64,000 bases of DNA from Isoetes taiwanensis (taxonomy: Eukaryota > Streptophyta > Lycopodiopsida > Isoetales > Isoetaceae), in contig JAJEKV010000034.1 in assembly GCA_021234155.1 (NCBI GenBank), positions 5,222,028 to 5,286,027 on the forward strand. Reading direction: 5' to 3'. The notes beneath the pieces are model-generated. The model was not told the DNA's origin. It made no database searches and saw nothing but the letters and a program-made list of their open reading frames with translations. Below, one piece after another: positions 1-10,591 of this stretch. Each line of letters starts with the position of its first letter. The stretch's first letter is position 1. The position numbers and the translations under genes are program-made.

Positions 1-372
1 ATCCGAGTTTCTTGAAGCATTACAACACGGTATGAAGTTTTGCTAAAATTGGATGAGGATAGATTTGATGCGTAAAACTTCAATCTACTTAAGAAGGCTA
101 GGAGTGCAGCAGCTTTTAAAGCAGCTCACAAGCTCCAGGATAGATTTGCTCCATTGGAACTCGTGCTCAAATGGGATGTTGCAAATGAAGGTAAGCTATC
201 TAAATTTGAAAATCCTTGGGAAGGCCCTTACAGATTGTAAAGAAGTCGGCTGTTCATCCTATTGGCTTAAGGATCTCAAAACAGGTTTGGAATTACCAAA
301 TCCTACAAATATCCAGCATTTGAAAAGATATTGGCCTCAACATGCATGTTTAGGCCTTTTTGCTCCTATATG
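1..372 (+). pseudogene. Ty3/gypsy polyprotein C-terminal remnant
   Basis: Conceptual translation, with at least one frame change near 230-240, gives the typical end of a gypsy integrase/pol polyprotein. A segment reading KWDVANEGKLSKFENPWEGP resembles the family's W-x-G-P-(F/Y) motif, and it is followed by a tail containing LKDLKTGLELPNPTN and HLKRYWP, like the usual '...L(D)G..LP..WN..HLK(R/K)Y(Y/F)' ending. Only the last ~110 codons lie in the window, so the rest of the element would be to the left. Stops and frameshifts make it non-functional as read. The family call is from recognised motifs; the lineage cannot be assigned. Confidence 0.6.
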
Positions 373-654
373 AATACTTATTTTAACTTAGAGTAGGTTA
401 ATTGTTGTTGAAAATTGAAGATTTAAAACTCTTTTGATTGGTTCCTGTTCATTTCCCTTTAGGCTTAAGTCGTAGATTCTTGTTGATTGGATTTGCTAAG
501 TTGTTTTGGTTAGTTGTATTCAAGGTTCTTAATACTTGTACCATCAAGACCATTTTTCCTTTGAGGTGAGCTAATTGTGTGTGTTTACGTTTGAAGCGTA
601 AATATTTTTTCAAGACCGGACAATTTCAAAAAGAGCAAGAGAATTTCTATTCGC

Positions 655-682
655 CAAAAAAAAAAAAAAAAAAAAAGGGGGG
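655..682 (+). repeat. A-tract followed by G-run
   Basis: A run of about 21 A is followed directly by about six G. It could be the polypurine tract of the gypsy remnant to its left, but the following bases (TACACAAATT) do not start with the TG expected of an LTR. It is therefore recorded only as a low-complexity purine tract. Confidence 0.5.
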
Positions 683-2089
683 TACACAAATTTACTGGAT
701 GATCGATCCCTCATAGGAAGCCAATGCTATCAAGATTCCCCTGAAGGGATAGTAGGAATCTTGTCAAGGAGGAGAGCCATCCGCAGCATCCAAGAGACCA
801 TTATATCTGGTAAAAAATTGTTCATGGTACCAAAACATACCGATCTTCACTCCGTAGATTCTCTTTTTTGAGTTTGAAATGCATCTCTTTTATCATGAGA
901 AGCATCAAGGAACCATAGCTATATCGCTAGCATCCTGTGGGAGTAGTATAACGCCTATACCTGTCAAATTGAGCATCCGTCACTCATGATGATGCTTACA
1001 CAAAAAGTAGTGCATATGTAGCATCCAATACATTCCCTTGTAAAAATTCTCGCCCACGAGCCTTTGTGTTCTCGATACACGTGCGGTCTTTCGCTAGTTT
1101 CTCTTGATAAGTCTTTTGCCCAAGGAAACACTCCATGGCAAGGTGATCATGGTTCATGTCTTTTTGTAGAGTTCCTTTTTCGAGAGGGGTAGTTTTGGTC
1201 AACATTTGTGCTTTCCCATATACACCGCCGTAAATGCATGTGCAATCGAGTAAATTTCCACGAGGAAGAGGTTCTTCATTAATTAAAACATTGTCCCATT
1301 CTCAGATCAGATGCATTTCTTGCAGACAAGGTCGATTACACCATAAGGAATAGGTACTCTCAGCTGGATCAAGCTCGTGAAGCACTCCTAAATTGCTCGG
1401 ATCAGCTGTTACATTGTCCCGGATAGGTGTATGGTAAGAAAAGGAGCCATGATCGGCAAGGGAGGTCGAAGTTTTCGAGCACGAGCGGAGGAGGAGCAAA
1501 TTAGGGTTCGAGCTCGATGGTTTGAATTTTTTGGTTTGAAGGTTTGAATTTTTAGTTTGAAATACATTCAATGGTTGTATGAGCCAAATTTCTTGAATAG
1601 TAGAAGTTTAGTTAAATAGGGTAGAGATTTGCTATGCTTTTAACAATTTTGAGTGTTGTCATTTTCAGTCCATTTGCTCATTACTCTTATTTGTCTTAAG
1701 TTGGCCTCTTTCCATCTAGCCCCTTGCTTCCATATGAAATTTTAAGAGTGCTAATCCTACATTGTTACTCATCCCTTTATTTGGCACTCATGCTAATTTG
1801 ATTATCATTGTCATATGCAGGTTCATCCACTTCTTCTCCATATTCACTGCCTTGAGTTGTCCTACCCTCCATTTGATCTTATTTTCTTATCACTCTCTCC
1901 ATTACCTTATACTGCCTCATATTTCCCACCACCGCAGAAAGTAATTCTATTCCCTCCACCACTTGTTGATATTTTGAAGACCTTCAGTTAGCATTTTTTT
2001 CCTTTGAGGCTGAGGGGACCAGCCTCATTCTTTTCTTTGAGGGAGATGTTGCCCCTTTTTGGGCAACATGGACCATCATGATACCTAGA

Positions 2090-2510
2090 GTTTCAAGATT
2101 GGAAGATACTTGTCGAGTTTGGAAGACTTGTGGTTTCTTTTGAGGTTTCATCTTAAGTTACTTTCCTATTACTCATATGGTAAGAGTTAGTGTTATTTTG
2201 ATCCCTAGAGTTTGGAAGAAATTGGCTCAAGTTTGGAAGACCCTTGGGATCTTGGTTGTATAGCCTAATTCTTTCCTTTGAGGAAATTTTCTAGTTACAT
2301 TCTTATTTCTTGAAGACCGGGCAAAGGATATAGCAAGCTATACAAGGAGTTATAAGCATGTTGCTCATATTTACTCATATGGAGCTAAATGGAGTTGCAC
2401 CAATGGTTTGGAAGTCACACCTATGAAGATGTCACTTTAAAGGTGAATTTTGCTCTTGTTTAGGCCTTGAAGATTGGAAGACCTTTTTAGAAGTTTGGAA
2501 GACCCTAGGG
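2090..2510 (+). repeat. Dispersed TTGGAAGAC motif cluster
   Basis: The 9-mer TTGGAAGAC or a close variant recurs about eight times in 420 bases (near 2100, 2120, 2213, 2236, 2313, 2411, 2470, 2491) at irregular spacing. It looks like a decayed minisatellite or a repeat-rich LTR/UTR segment. No coding role is seen. Confidence 0.4.
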
Positions 2511-3099
2511 CCTTGAGCAAAGTTATGAGGTATGATTTGAGCTTTGGAGATAAGATCATGTGTGCTGAGGGTTTTCCATCCTTTATCCATTTCATCCATT
2601 CCATATCCACTTTCCTTTCATCTTTTTATACCCCATTTCCACCTTGTCATGCCTTCTTTCATTACTTCACTACCTATATTTTTATTGGCCTCACCTCCAC
2701 TTTGTGAATTGCTCTCAAGAGATCATGAAAAACTTCAAGAGCAAGGAGGCTTGAATTTTACTTTCATCTTATTTCCCTAAATCCCGCCATAGCCTTTTTT
2801 TTTTCCTATCTTTTCACCCCTCTTCCTATGATTTTTTCACCATTCCCCTGTTGAAAACTCATTGACCATGGTCAAAATGGGCAAAATTTCAAGTATCTCA
2901 ATTTGACTTGAAAACACTCTAGATTTGAGCTTGGCAAAAAAAATAGCTATGTTGGCCTTTCCAAAATTCAAAAAGACTTTGGAAAATTCCTCAAATATTA
3001 TTTCTTGGGATGCGTGCCATAAAAATAAAAAAAAAAAACCTATTCTAGCCTATTTACCCTATCTATTTCTACATCATTCCACGCCACCCCCATTTCCAT

Positions 3100-3700
3100 T
3101 CTCATTTCCACGTGGCAGTGGTATGGGGGGGCGGTTTCTGGCCGGGTGTCCCCTCTGCGTATGCGGGCACGATTATTATTAGCCGGGTCAGCATTAAGCC
3201 TTATATACATGAGCCTCCGGAATCATTTTAGCCTCCCGTGGGATATATGGCCTTCAAGAATTTTTCGATGAACCCTAAGAAATAGGGGAACGCTAAACAA
3301 CCGCCAATTAGGTGCCATAACTTGATTGAATCTCGCCAATTTTCTCCGAAATCGGCTCCACGAACCTTTTCCGAGACCTCGGTGATCCTCTGTGGCACTT
3401 GGTTTGATAGAAATTGCTCAAATTAGGCCCTAAAATCACTTTCGGTAGTAGAGCTAGTTTTTGGGAAGAACGGTTCTTAAGCAAGGCATCAGATCAAATC
3501 ATCACCCCTGGGAGATATACTGCGTGATCCGGGCGATTTCTATATTCCGATATTCTCTTGATCCGTTTCTACCTCAAATTTCGCTAATCCTCGCCGAGAT
3601 TGAAGATTGACTGTATTTTGATTGAAGACCCATTTCTGTTGTGACTTATTTGACATCAAAACTCCTCTTTTGCTACTCAAATTATCTTATTATTTTCTCT
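3100..3700 (+). promoter_or_regulatory. Possible LTR promoter/leader region (TATA at ~3201)
   Basis: A GC-rich segment leads into TTATATACAT at 3201-3210, followed by a leader-like sequence without open frames. This resembles the U3-R-U5 layout of a plant LTR. No matching second LTR, TG..CA ends or target duplication could be found, so this is a weak inference. Confidence 0.25.
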
Positions 3701-4510
3701 TTCGATAATTTTTGGGTTTTCGAGTTGACAATGCCTTGGGATCTGTTCTCAAGCATTATCACGGTATTACTTGGCGGAGAATTCTAAACTCCCTGTGATA
3801 TCTTATGATTTGAATGCATATTCATTGCACGGACAAATAGTGTTTCCATCTTCTTTTGTTTCAAGTTGTTCGCTTTGTCTAAACTAATAGAAACCGGATA
3901 TTTAAAGTAGAATCCAAATTAAATAGTCGGTCCCATTCTTTAAAAGGTTTGAGTATTGCTTATATGTAAAGAAAACAAAGAAAAAAATAGTTTTTTCCAT
4001 AACCGGTCATAACCGTGATGTAAATCGAGACTTTGGCCCATCTCATAAAATATCATAGTGTTTGCTTGTCAAGAAAACCTTATGCACATGATCTAGAGTT
4101 TATTTTGAAGTTGTTTATACAAATTCCAACTCAAGATTCATCACCAAACTATATTTGCAAATTTTGGCTCTGTTTTGGCATTGACCAATTTTTTTTGAAC
4201 TTTGACATAGATTTTTTGGCCTTCCTCTATCCAAATCGAGTCAGGACTTTCACCAATAGCTTCCTCCACTTGTCTATAAACCATACCAAAAATCAAAACT
4301 CAAAAATCTTAAAAGGGTGTGATCTAAACTGATTTTTGTTCGGACTTTTTTTTTTGCTGGGGGGATCAGAGTGATTTTGAGAAATCTAGCATTTCAAATT
4401 GAGTTCTTTTGCTTTTATATGATCGAGGATTGATCACCCTAAGTGATCTGGAGGTCCTGACCAGTTTGTTTGCACTTCCTTTGAGGTTAGACTAAAATTC
4501 CAGGTTTTAG
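3700..4510. other. AT-rich DNA with no recognised feature
   Basis: AT-rich sequence with only short chance open frames. The longest, at 4033-4332 on the plus strand, has low-complexity Phe/Leu/Ile content and no known motif. Nothing supports a gene here. Confidence 0.4.
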
Positions 4511-4712
4511 GCTAACACCTTGCCTGTAGGCAGAAAGAATGCTGATGAAGGTACCCTTATTTGGCTTCAAGCCTTCCAACTGCATTTCTTGCATTTCCAG
4601 ATAGATTTATAATTTTAATTTCTGGAAATTTTAGGGTAGTAGTTATGGCCTTGCAGATCAGCCTATCATTCACCGAGATGTTAATCAACAAACATTCTCC
4701 TAGGTATTCAGA
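4510..4712 (+). pseudogene. Receptor-like kinase fragment (copy 0)
   Basis: Paralogous to 20017-20215 and 22734-22926. Codons from 4656 read DQPIIHRDV, the catalytic-loop motif (subdomain VIb, HRD) of plant receptor-like kinases. One A is missing relative to the other copies just after this (GTTAATC against GTTAAATC), so the frame breaks and a stop follows. The homology ends at about 4711, where LINE-0 begins. This copy keeps the catalytic His that is Tyr in the two downstream copies. No other kinase subdomain is present. Confidence 0.6.
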
Positions 4713-5044
4713 GGGTGTGATACCATCCAATCACCTTGGATTAAAGCATTCACATGCTAAAGCCTTGCAGACGGGCGTCTGTAAGAGGGAAAACCATTGC
4801 TTATTTTCAATTCAGACAAGCGTCTGTAAGGTGGCAGAGGTTGCACTTGAGGCTGCGCTTGATTTATGCACTTGGTGTTTGTAAGGTGAAAGAGCCTGCA
4901 CTTGCTTCTTGCACTTGGAAGCATCGCGCTACCCGACACGCGGAAGCTTTCTGGACCGGGCATCCGTGGAAGGGACGAGGTTGTGCGTGATCAAAGTGCT
5001 TGAAGGCTTTGAGACAAGCGTCGTCAGAGGGTGACACCCTATTC
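4711..5044 (+). promoter_or_regulatory. LINE-0 5' UTR with CAGACRRGCGTCTG dyads
   Basis: The non-coding leader before the ORF1 start holds 14-bp dyads, CAGACGGGCGTCTG at 4768-4781 and CAGACAAGCGTCTG at 4813-4826 (6-bp inverted arms, 2-bp centre), and a damaged third near 5010. The phrase TTGCACTTG also recurs. The longer copy at 31769-32338 shows these belong to ~222-bp monomers, as in promoters of some animal L1 families. A promoter role is inferred. Confidence 0.5.
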
Positions 5045-5824
5045 ATGGCAACTCCAGGGATAGAAGAGACCGAGCCACGCGTCCCTTCATCCAACCCCAC
5101 GATATGCATGTGGATGGTGCGTATACGCATCCCCTCTACCTAGCCAGATATGGCAAACAAAACTTCTCTTGGGGAGAGTACATAGATGCCATCCCCAATC
5201 CTTGAACGGTGATGACACCGGCAAAATTGATAGGTGCACATTGAAAAGAGAAGCGGGCAAAGTCTCGTGCAACAAACATAGCTCGACAGGCCTATGACAG
5301 ATACTCTAGCCTAGCGGCAAGCCGATCGGGGCTTCACCACCACCAAAGCCGGTGGGTTGAGGAGCACCGAAACGGGTTCAAGCAATGGGCGAGGGCAACA
5401 AAGCTCGAATTGCAAGCTTGGCAGAGGAAATGCAGCCTCCGCACCCAAATTGCTCAAGAGGCGGTTAAGCTCGAAAAAAACAGAGTTTCGCGATGGAGAT
5501 CCGCGATACAAACACCTAGAAGATCTTCTTCGCCTAGTGCACTCTGAAAGGCAGAAGGACAAGAAGAGTCTTGCTGACATACAGGCCCGCATGGATTCCA
5601 TGTCCACTGCCATTGAAACCATGACACATAACAAGCAACGTGTTGAGCAAGAGACAATGGCAACCATCTCCCGTCTTCAATTAGAGGCTGAGGAGGCTGC
5701 TACTGTGATACGAAAAGTTCAGGTCGCTTTTGAAGAGAGCTAGTCACAATTGAGAGCCCTTCAAACTAGGGTTGAGACACAAGAAGTGGCCTCATCTGCA
5801 ATGAACCCTATCTTTGGACTCTAA
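5045..5824 (+). pseudogene. LINE-0 ORF1 (coiled-coil protein), broken
   Basis: An ATG at 5045 starts a frame (MATPGIEE...) matching that at 32339. The longest clean piece, 5357-5743 (128 codons), is highly charged. It includes KHLEDLLRLVHSERQKDKKS and a heptad-like stretch ending QLEAEEAATVIRKVQVAFEE, consistent with a coiled coil, the usual trimerisation part of LINE ORF1 proteins. Family role: RNA-binding chaperone in the retrotransposition particle. Stops at 5220-5300 and a TAG after 5740 interrupt it. Copia inserted ~80 bases downstream. Confidence 0.55.
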
Positions 5825-5899
5825 ACTGCAGAATCTGACCCGGAGCATAGCTCCAGCTTCGAGATCGGAAGGTGCAGGAGCCGAGGGCAGCCATCACTG

Positions 5900-5904
5900 A
5901 ACAA
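5900..5904 (+). repeat. Copia target-site duplication, left (AACAA)
   Basis: AACAA directly precedes the TGTCAAGG start of the left LTR and is repeated at 10942-10946 directly after the right LTR. A 5-bp duplication is standard for Ty1/copia integrase. It shows the element sits where it inserted, inside LINE-0. Confidence 0.9.
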
Positions 5905-6255
5905 TGTCAAGGTTGCACCAAGAAAGGGAGAGAAGGGGATGCACACCAATATCCGAGAGCGCAAGCTCCCAAAACAAAAGCAAAATGGAATTGTCTTGAA
6001 CGTATGTATGAATACAAGATATAAAAAGGGGCAGTAAATAATAACTGCTCCCGTTACCAACCACACATAATTATCAAAAAAACTAATTAAGGCAAGTAGG
6101 TGCCGAGCTAATTAAGGCAAGTGGATGGGCTGGTGTAGGTGCCGATGAAGTCTTTGATTGAAGACATAGTCGCGACCTATGTGCCGAATGTCTTTGTCGG
6201 TCTTTGTCAAGCATGTCTAGACAAGATGGTGATCTCGATATCATATATCTCGACA
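5905..6255 (-). repeat. Copia 3' LTR
   Basis: 351 bp from TGTCAAGG to TCTCGACA, with inverted ends TGTC/GACA. It pairs with 10592-10941. It contains two copies of CTAATTAAGGCAAGT about 25 bp apart (from ~6082). Differences from the other LTR are clustered, for example CCGAG here against CAGTAG there, and AGACAAG against AGCAGCAAG. Confidence 0.92.
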
Positions 6256-6264
6256 CTCCTCCTT
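6256..6264 (-). other. Copia polypurine tract
   Basis: On the minus strand AAGGAGGAG abuts the 3' LTR. It is the expected primer site for plus-strand DNA synthesis; short but correctly placed. Confidence 0.65.
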
Positions 6265-6830
6265 GATGAGAGGTCACCATCTCCATGCTCAACCTCCTCC
6301 TCCCCGGAGATGAGATCCGGAATCTATCAAGACCAATACCAAGTCGATGTCGCTCAAAGAGCTCACGAGCCAAAGGCTTAGTCAAGAGATCTGCGGTATT
6401 GTCCCGTGTAGGAACATGCTCAATCTGAACCACGCTTATCGCCCACAAGGTCCCTTACAAAATGATAATGCTTGGGAACATGCTTAGATTTTGATGTCGA
6501 ACTTCAGCGGAGCACCAATCAATGCCACCTTTGTTATCCATGAGCATCCTTTTTGGTCCGTAATTGTGCGTTGCCCAATGCCGGCAAGAAAGTCCTTGAA
6601 ACTAATGATCTCACGGCCGTTGTAGATGCCGCAACATACCGCCTGATTGGATGAAAGAGATACATGCCCTTGTTTCTTGCTGATCCAAGCAATGGTAGCA
6701 TTGGCAAGCGTAAAACAAATGCCGATGTGGACTGAGTTGTCGGTGAGGAATCACTATATGTCAAGAATGAAAAAGCATCACTATTCTTTGCGATATGTAA
6801 GGCCATAATCAGCAGTACCCTTTAAGTAGC
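6265..6830 (-). pseudogene. Copia RNase H domain, broken
   Basis: Minus-strand pieces give the typical copia RNase H tail: IEHVPTRDNTADLLTKPLAR (about 6364-6425) and, upstream, SKKQGHVSLSSNQA (about 6640-6690) and HILRYLKGT near 6820. In the family this domain degrades the RNA strand of the RNA:DNA hybrid. At least three frame changes separate the pieces. Confidence 0.7.
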
Positions 6831-6913
6831 GGAGAATGTGCTTGGCCATTTCCCAATGCTTATGACCTGGATCTGCTGAAAATTGGCTGAGAGCTATAAC
6901 AACAAATGCAATA

Positions 6914-7762
6914 TCAGGTCTGGTGCAAACCATGCAATACATGAAATTTGCCAATCAATTGCCGAAATGGAACTTTTGCCATAGAAAGACGTTCAACATC
7001 AGATTGTGGACAATCTTTCTTAGTGAGAAGAGTACCTGGATTCATAGGAACTTTAGATGGATTGCAATCAGCCATGCCAAAGCGCTCAAGCATTTCTTCG
7101 ATGTACTTCTTTTGAGAGATATGAAGAATCCCATTTTTCCGGTCTCTTGCAATTTGTAAACCCAAACAATAGCGAGCTTCTCCCAAGTCTACCATTGGAA
7201 ACTTAGCAGCAAGCCTTGTCTTGAATTCAGCAATGTGCTCATTATTGTTGCCTATGAGCAAGGAATCATCCACATACAAAGCAATGATGAGTAAGAACTT
7301 GCCTTGACGACGGATGTAGACATTAGAATCAGCCTCAATAGGCTGGAATCCTTGGTCTTTGAAGAAAGAATCTATGGTCTTGTACCAAGCACGTGATGCT
7401 TGCTTTAACCCATAAAGTGCCTTCGACAATTTGCATACTAAATGCTCAGCACCAGCTTTGACATAACCCTGAGGTTGCTTCATATATATTTCTTCATCAA
7501 GTTTGCCATTAAGAAATGTTGTTTTGACATCTGTTTGATGAACCTCAAGATTATAATGAGCAGCAAATGCAAGAAGAATGCGAATGCTCATCATTTTGAC
7601 CACTGGAGAAAATGTTTCCAAGTAATCAATGCCATATTGCTGGCTGAAACCCTGTGCAACCAAGTGTGCTTTGTAGCTGCTGATGGTGCCATCAGGATGG
7701 AGCTTGCATTTGTAGACCCATTTGTTACCAACGACCTTTCGATCATGAGGAAGAGGAACCAA
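6914..7762 (-). CDS. Copia reverse transcriptase domain (RVT_2), longest open part
   Basis: An open frame of 282 codons with the standard Ty1/copia reverse-transcriptase landmarks: VGNKWVYKCK near the start, QGFSQQYGIDYLETFSPV, the region around DVKTTFLNG, LYGLKQASRAWY, and the catalytic YVDD at 7265-7276 (minus strand). It is followed by LGLQI and the connection to RNase H. It lacks the polyprotein's usual start and is flanked by frameshifts at both ends. The family makes cDNA from element RNA in cytoplasmic particles. This is the best-preserved coding part of the window. Confidence 0.88.
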   Translation of the reverse strand: MVPLPHDRKVVGNKWVYKCKLHPDGTISSYKAHLVAQGFSQQYGIDYLETFSPVVKMMSIRILLAFAAHYNLEVHQTDVKTTFLNGKLDEEIYMKQPQGYVKAGAEHLVCKLSKALYGLKQASRAWYKTIDSFFKDQGFQPIEADSNVYIRRQGKFLLIIALYVDDSLLIGNNNEHIAEFKTRLAAKFPMVDLGEARYCLGLQIARDRKNGILHISQKKYIEEMLERFGMADCNPSKVPMNPGTLLTKKDCPQSDVERLSMAKVPFRQLIGKFHVLHGLHQT

Positions 7763-9060
7763 ATCCCAAGTGACATTTTGACAATAGAATCCATTTCGTG
7801 GTCCATTGCCTCATCGATAATGAGGTGCGGAAGACATGAAATAGCTTCCGCGATAGGCGGGTGGGTTCACCGATAATAGCAACACCACAAAACTCTATAA
7901 TGCTGGGCATAATTTCAGCATAGAAGGCAAACCTTTGAGGAGGAAAACATTTCCTTTTGCCTCGACCAAGTTCTTCTTCAACTCCTCCTTGATCAGGAGG
8001 ATCAAAATCACCCTCGGATCCGGATGGATCAAGATCTCCTCCTTGATTGGATGTGTCAAGATCTGTAGTGATCAAGAAAGCAGTCTTTGTAAACGCGCGG
8101 TGCTAGGACCATTGCAAGTGCTAGAACTAGCTGCAGAATGCGGAACTGCTGCCAGTCTTTGGAATATCGGCCCGAGTTCGATGGATTGGAAGCTATGGTG
8201 TCATCTGTTATCCATGCAGAGATATCAAGAAATTCCACATTAGGAGTTTTTGAACCTTGCTGAAATGCCGAAACATCTTCATGAAAAATAATATCCCGAC
8301 TAACACAAAGCTTCTTGGTATCCGGGGGATCAATCGACCTATAACCATGCTTGCAATCGGGTCGAGAAACCCACAAAGATCGTTTTCTTGCTGGTATGCT
8401 CAAGTTTCTTGCGATTAGCTTTTGGAATAAGCATAAAGGCAGCACATCCAAAGGGCATAAAGCCAAATTTGTCTCGCTTGCGTGTAGTGAAAGCTTGTTC
8501 AGGAGTCTGATTTTTCACAGCAACAGTGGGCAATCTATTGAGAAGGTGAACCGAGAACCTTCTTCGCTTCAGCCCAAAATTGAATGGGTGCCGAGGATTG
8601 AGCGAGCAAACAGCGTGCCATGTCAACAATCTTTGCGATTCTTCCGTTCAAACAACGCCATTATGTTGTGGAGTATGAGGCTCGGTAAGTTGGTGCTCAA
8701 TACCATGATCGGCCACAAAAATGATTGAATGCTTGGTCGGTAAATTTTCCACCATTATCAGATCGAGCTTCTTAATCTGATGGGCTACTTGATTCTCAAC
8801 AAGCGCTTTCCATTCTTGGAAATGAGCAAATGCATCGATTTTTCGCTTCAAGAAATAGACCCATGTTTTCCTGCTCAAATCATCAATGAATGTCGGAAAA
8901 TAATAGGCACCCGCGAGAGAAGGAACATGAGTTGGACCACAAAGATCCGTGTGTACTAGTTCAAGAAGAGCAGTAGCACGAGATCCAATGAGAGTAAAGG
9001 ATCTGTGGTGCTGTTTGCCTAATGCACAAGCCTCACAACTTGCAAGAGTAGGGTGCTGAT
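7763..9060 (-). pseudogene. Copia integrase region, broken
   Basis: Minus-strand pieces carry the integrase order: CEACALGKQHHRSF (zinc-binding HHCC end, ~9010-9050), LVHTDLCGPT with the first catalytic Asp (~8930-8970), RKTWVYFLKRK (~8840-8875), HTPQHNGVV (~8648-8675) and the C-terminal CAAFMLIPKANRKKLEH region (~8400-8460). The DNGGEF-like segment around 8720-8760 is disturbed. The frame shifts at least four times. The family role is insertion of cDNA with a 5-bp stagger, consistent with the AACAA duplication. Confidence 0.75.
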
Positions 9061-9065
9061 GAAGA

Positions 9066-9287
9066 TCAAAACCGATCTACAAGTTGAGGCAGCTGGTTGA
9101 GTGCTTTAAGACTGATGTGTCCAAGCCTCTTATGCCATAGATCACATGTACCATTACCAGCAGCTACAAGAACAACTTGATCAGGATATTCTTGGCCCAA
9201 ATGGTAGAGATTACCCGTCACGAAATAGCACAAGCAAGGCTCTTTCTCGTAACTTTGTTCGCGAACAATGCAGGTCATCACTATCAA
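9066..9287 (-). pseudogene. Copia GAG-pre-integrase segment
   Basis: The minus-strand frame includes CDLWHKRLGHISLKALNQL, the conserved LWHxRLGH motif found between protease and integrase of copia polyproteins. The His residues are part of the integrase zinc-binding unit. Confidence 0.75.
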
Positions 9288-9308
9288 AAGGAAACTATTG
9301 TGCCCATA

Positions 9309-9851
9309 TCAAGAAGACGCAAGCACAGAAATCAGATCTTTACGCAAAGTAGGAGCATACATTACCCCTTTTAGAGTGAAATTACCAAGACTTGTGGGTA
9401 CTTGAATGTCACCCATTCCGCAGATTTGATGCTCACTATTGTCGCCAATTTGAACAATGTGATTGGAAGAGATAGGTCTGAAACTTTCAAACCAATCTTT
9501 GTGCCAACTAATATGAGTTGTAGCACCAGAATCCATGATGAATTTGATAGAGCGAGGGGCTGCCACTTGTTTACAAAGATAAACATAATCCGGGCTGCAA
9601 GGAACCACATTGGCTACGCTTACTTCTTCAACAATTTGGGCCACATTGGCTAAAGCTTTGTTTGTCTCCAAAGCTTTCAGTTTGTGCTCAAGATCCTTCA
9701 TCTTCTTCCTACATTCGCTGCTTGGTATGATTGCCTTTCTTGCAATAGTCACAAACTTTGCTTGCTTCTTTGATCCGTGCCTTTCTTTGTAAAAAGCACC
9801 CTTAAAGCCATGCTTTATCATTGTTATTCTTCTTTTTCTTAGCCTTTTCAT
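9309..9851 (-). pseudogene. Copia protease and end of gag
   Basis: The catalytic aspartic-protease motif DSGATTH lies at 9513-9536 (minus strand), followed by an FRPI...GDIQVP segment and LKGVMYAPTLRKDLISV, as in copia proteases. The N-terminal part holds a Lys/Glu-rich linker (LEHKLKALE). In an overlapping frame at ~9700-9770 a CCHC-like knuckle (CDYCKKGNHTK) is visible, showing a frameshift between gag and protease. Confidence 0.75.
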
Positions 9852-10545
9852 TTCCTTTTTGCATAGGATTTAGGCTCGAGAATGACCCTGCAAAAGAAAG
9901 CATTGTGCTCGTCTTTGATAATCCCAAACATCCTTCCTCATCATGATCTCCTCCTGACGGAAGTGATTGTAACGATTGAGATCCATGTCGGCAATTTGCA
10001 TGAGATTGCTGCAGAAAGCATAGAAAGAATTGGGTAAGGATCTAAGAAAGAAGAATAATTGCAATGAAGGAGAGATCTTATTCTCTTCTCGAGGAGGCTT
10101 CAATCTGCCGAAAGGTGTTCTTCATGCGGTCTGTGAATTTATCAAGACTCTCGGTCTCTTCAGTAAGATATTCACCACTTCAAAACATACAAATGCCCAA
10201 TTTGTGTATGGGTCTTCTTTTCATGCTCTTGGATGAGAGCATTCCATAAATCATATTGTTCTCCTTCCGAGCCTCATCAAGAAGAGATTCAAAGAATGAA
10301 AGCCCAATCGTAGCCATAGCCTTGTCATCCCGTGCCGCCAAGCATCAAGAATAGATTTATTCTTGCCATCTGTGCAAAGCTCGGTGCTGGTTTTTGGCCA
10401 CTAACAATTCCCCAAACTCCTTCAGCCTTAAGAATGAGAGTCATTCTTCTCTTCCATTCTTTGGAAACACGTGCCATCGAAGATTTGAATCATACGACCG
10501 AGGGGAAGGTAATCACAGTTGTAGCTTGCGTCCTTCTCCATTCTT
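9852..10545 (-). pseudogene. Copia gag, broken
   Basis: Minus-strand pieces resemble UBN2-type copia gag: WKRRMTLILKAEGVWGIVSG (~10405-10465), the region around SLDKFTDRMKNTF (~10110-10160), and FFLRSLPNSFYAFCSNLMQI with HFRQEEIMMRKD (~9930-10060). The family protein forms virus-like particles. Two or more frameshifts are present. Confidence 0.65.
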
Positions 10546-10573
10546 TGTGTTGATCTTGAATCAATCTCGACAC

Positions 10574-10591
10574 CCTAATCTTTCGATACCA
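10574..10591 (-). other. Copia primer-binding site (tRNA-iMet type)
   Basis: Directly next to the 5' LTR (minus strand) the sequence starts TGGTATCGAAAG. The usual plant initiator-Met PBS starts TGGTATCAGAG. The match is exact for seven bases, then CAG reads CGA. The disturbed bases are again a CAG site. Confidence 0.75.

Larger units (their letters stand above)
373..3100. other. Non-coding, probably retrotransposon-derived DNA
   Basis: No recognisable gene is seen. The stretch begins just after the gypsy pol remnant, so part of it is plausibly that element's 3' untranslated region. A CCTTTGAGG-like motif recurs (about 558, 2000, 2275), as does a GAAGACCGG(G/A)CAA motif (about 612 and 2312). 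Short open frames on the minus strand at 996-1205 and 1302-1571 resemble nothing I know, and I do not call them genes. Confidence 0.4.

Noticed and set aside
655-682. Purine tract as the PPT plus LTR start of the gypsy remnant at 1-372
   Set aside because: The bases after the G-run do not begin TG and no matching downstream LTR was found.
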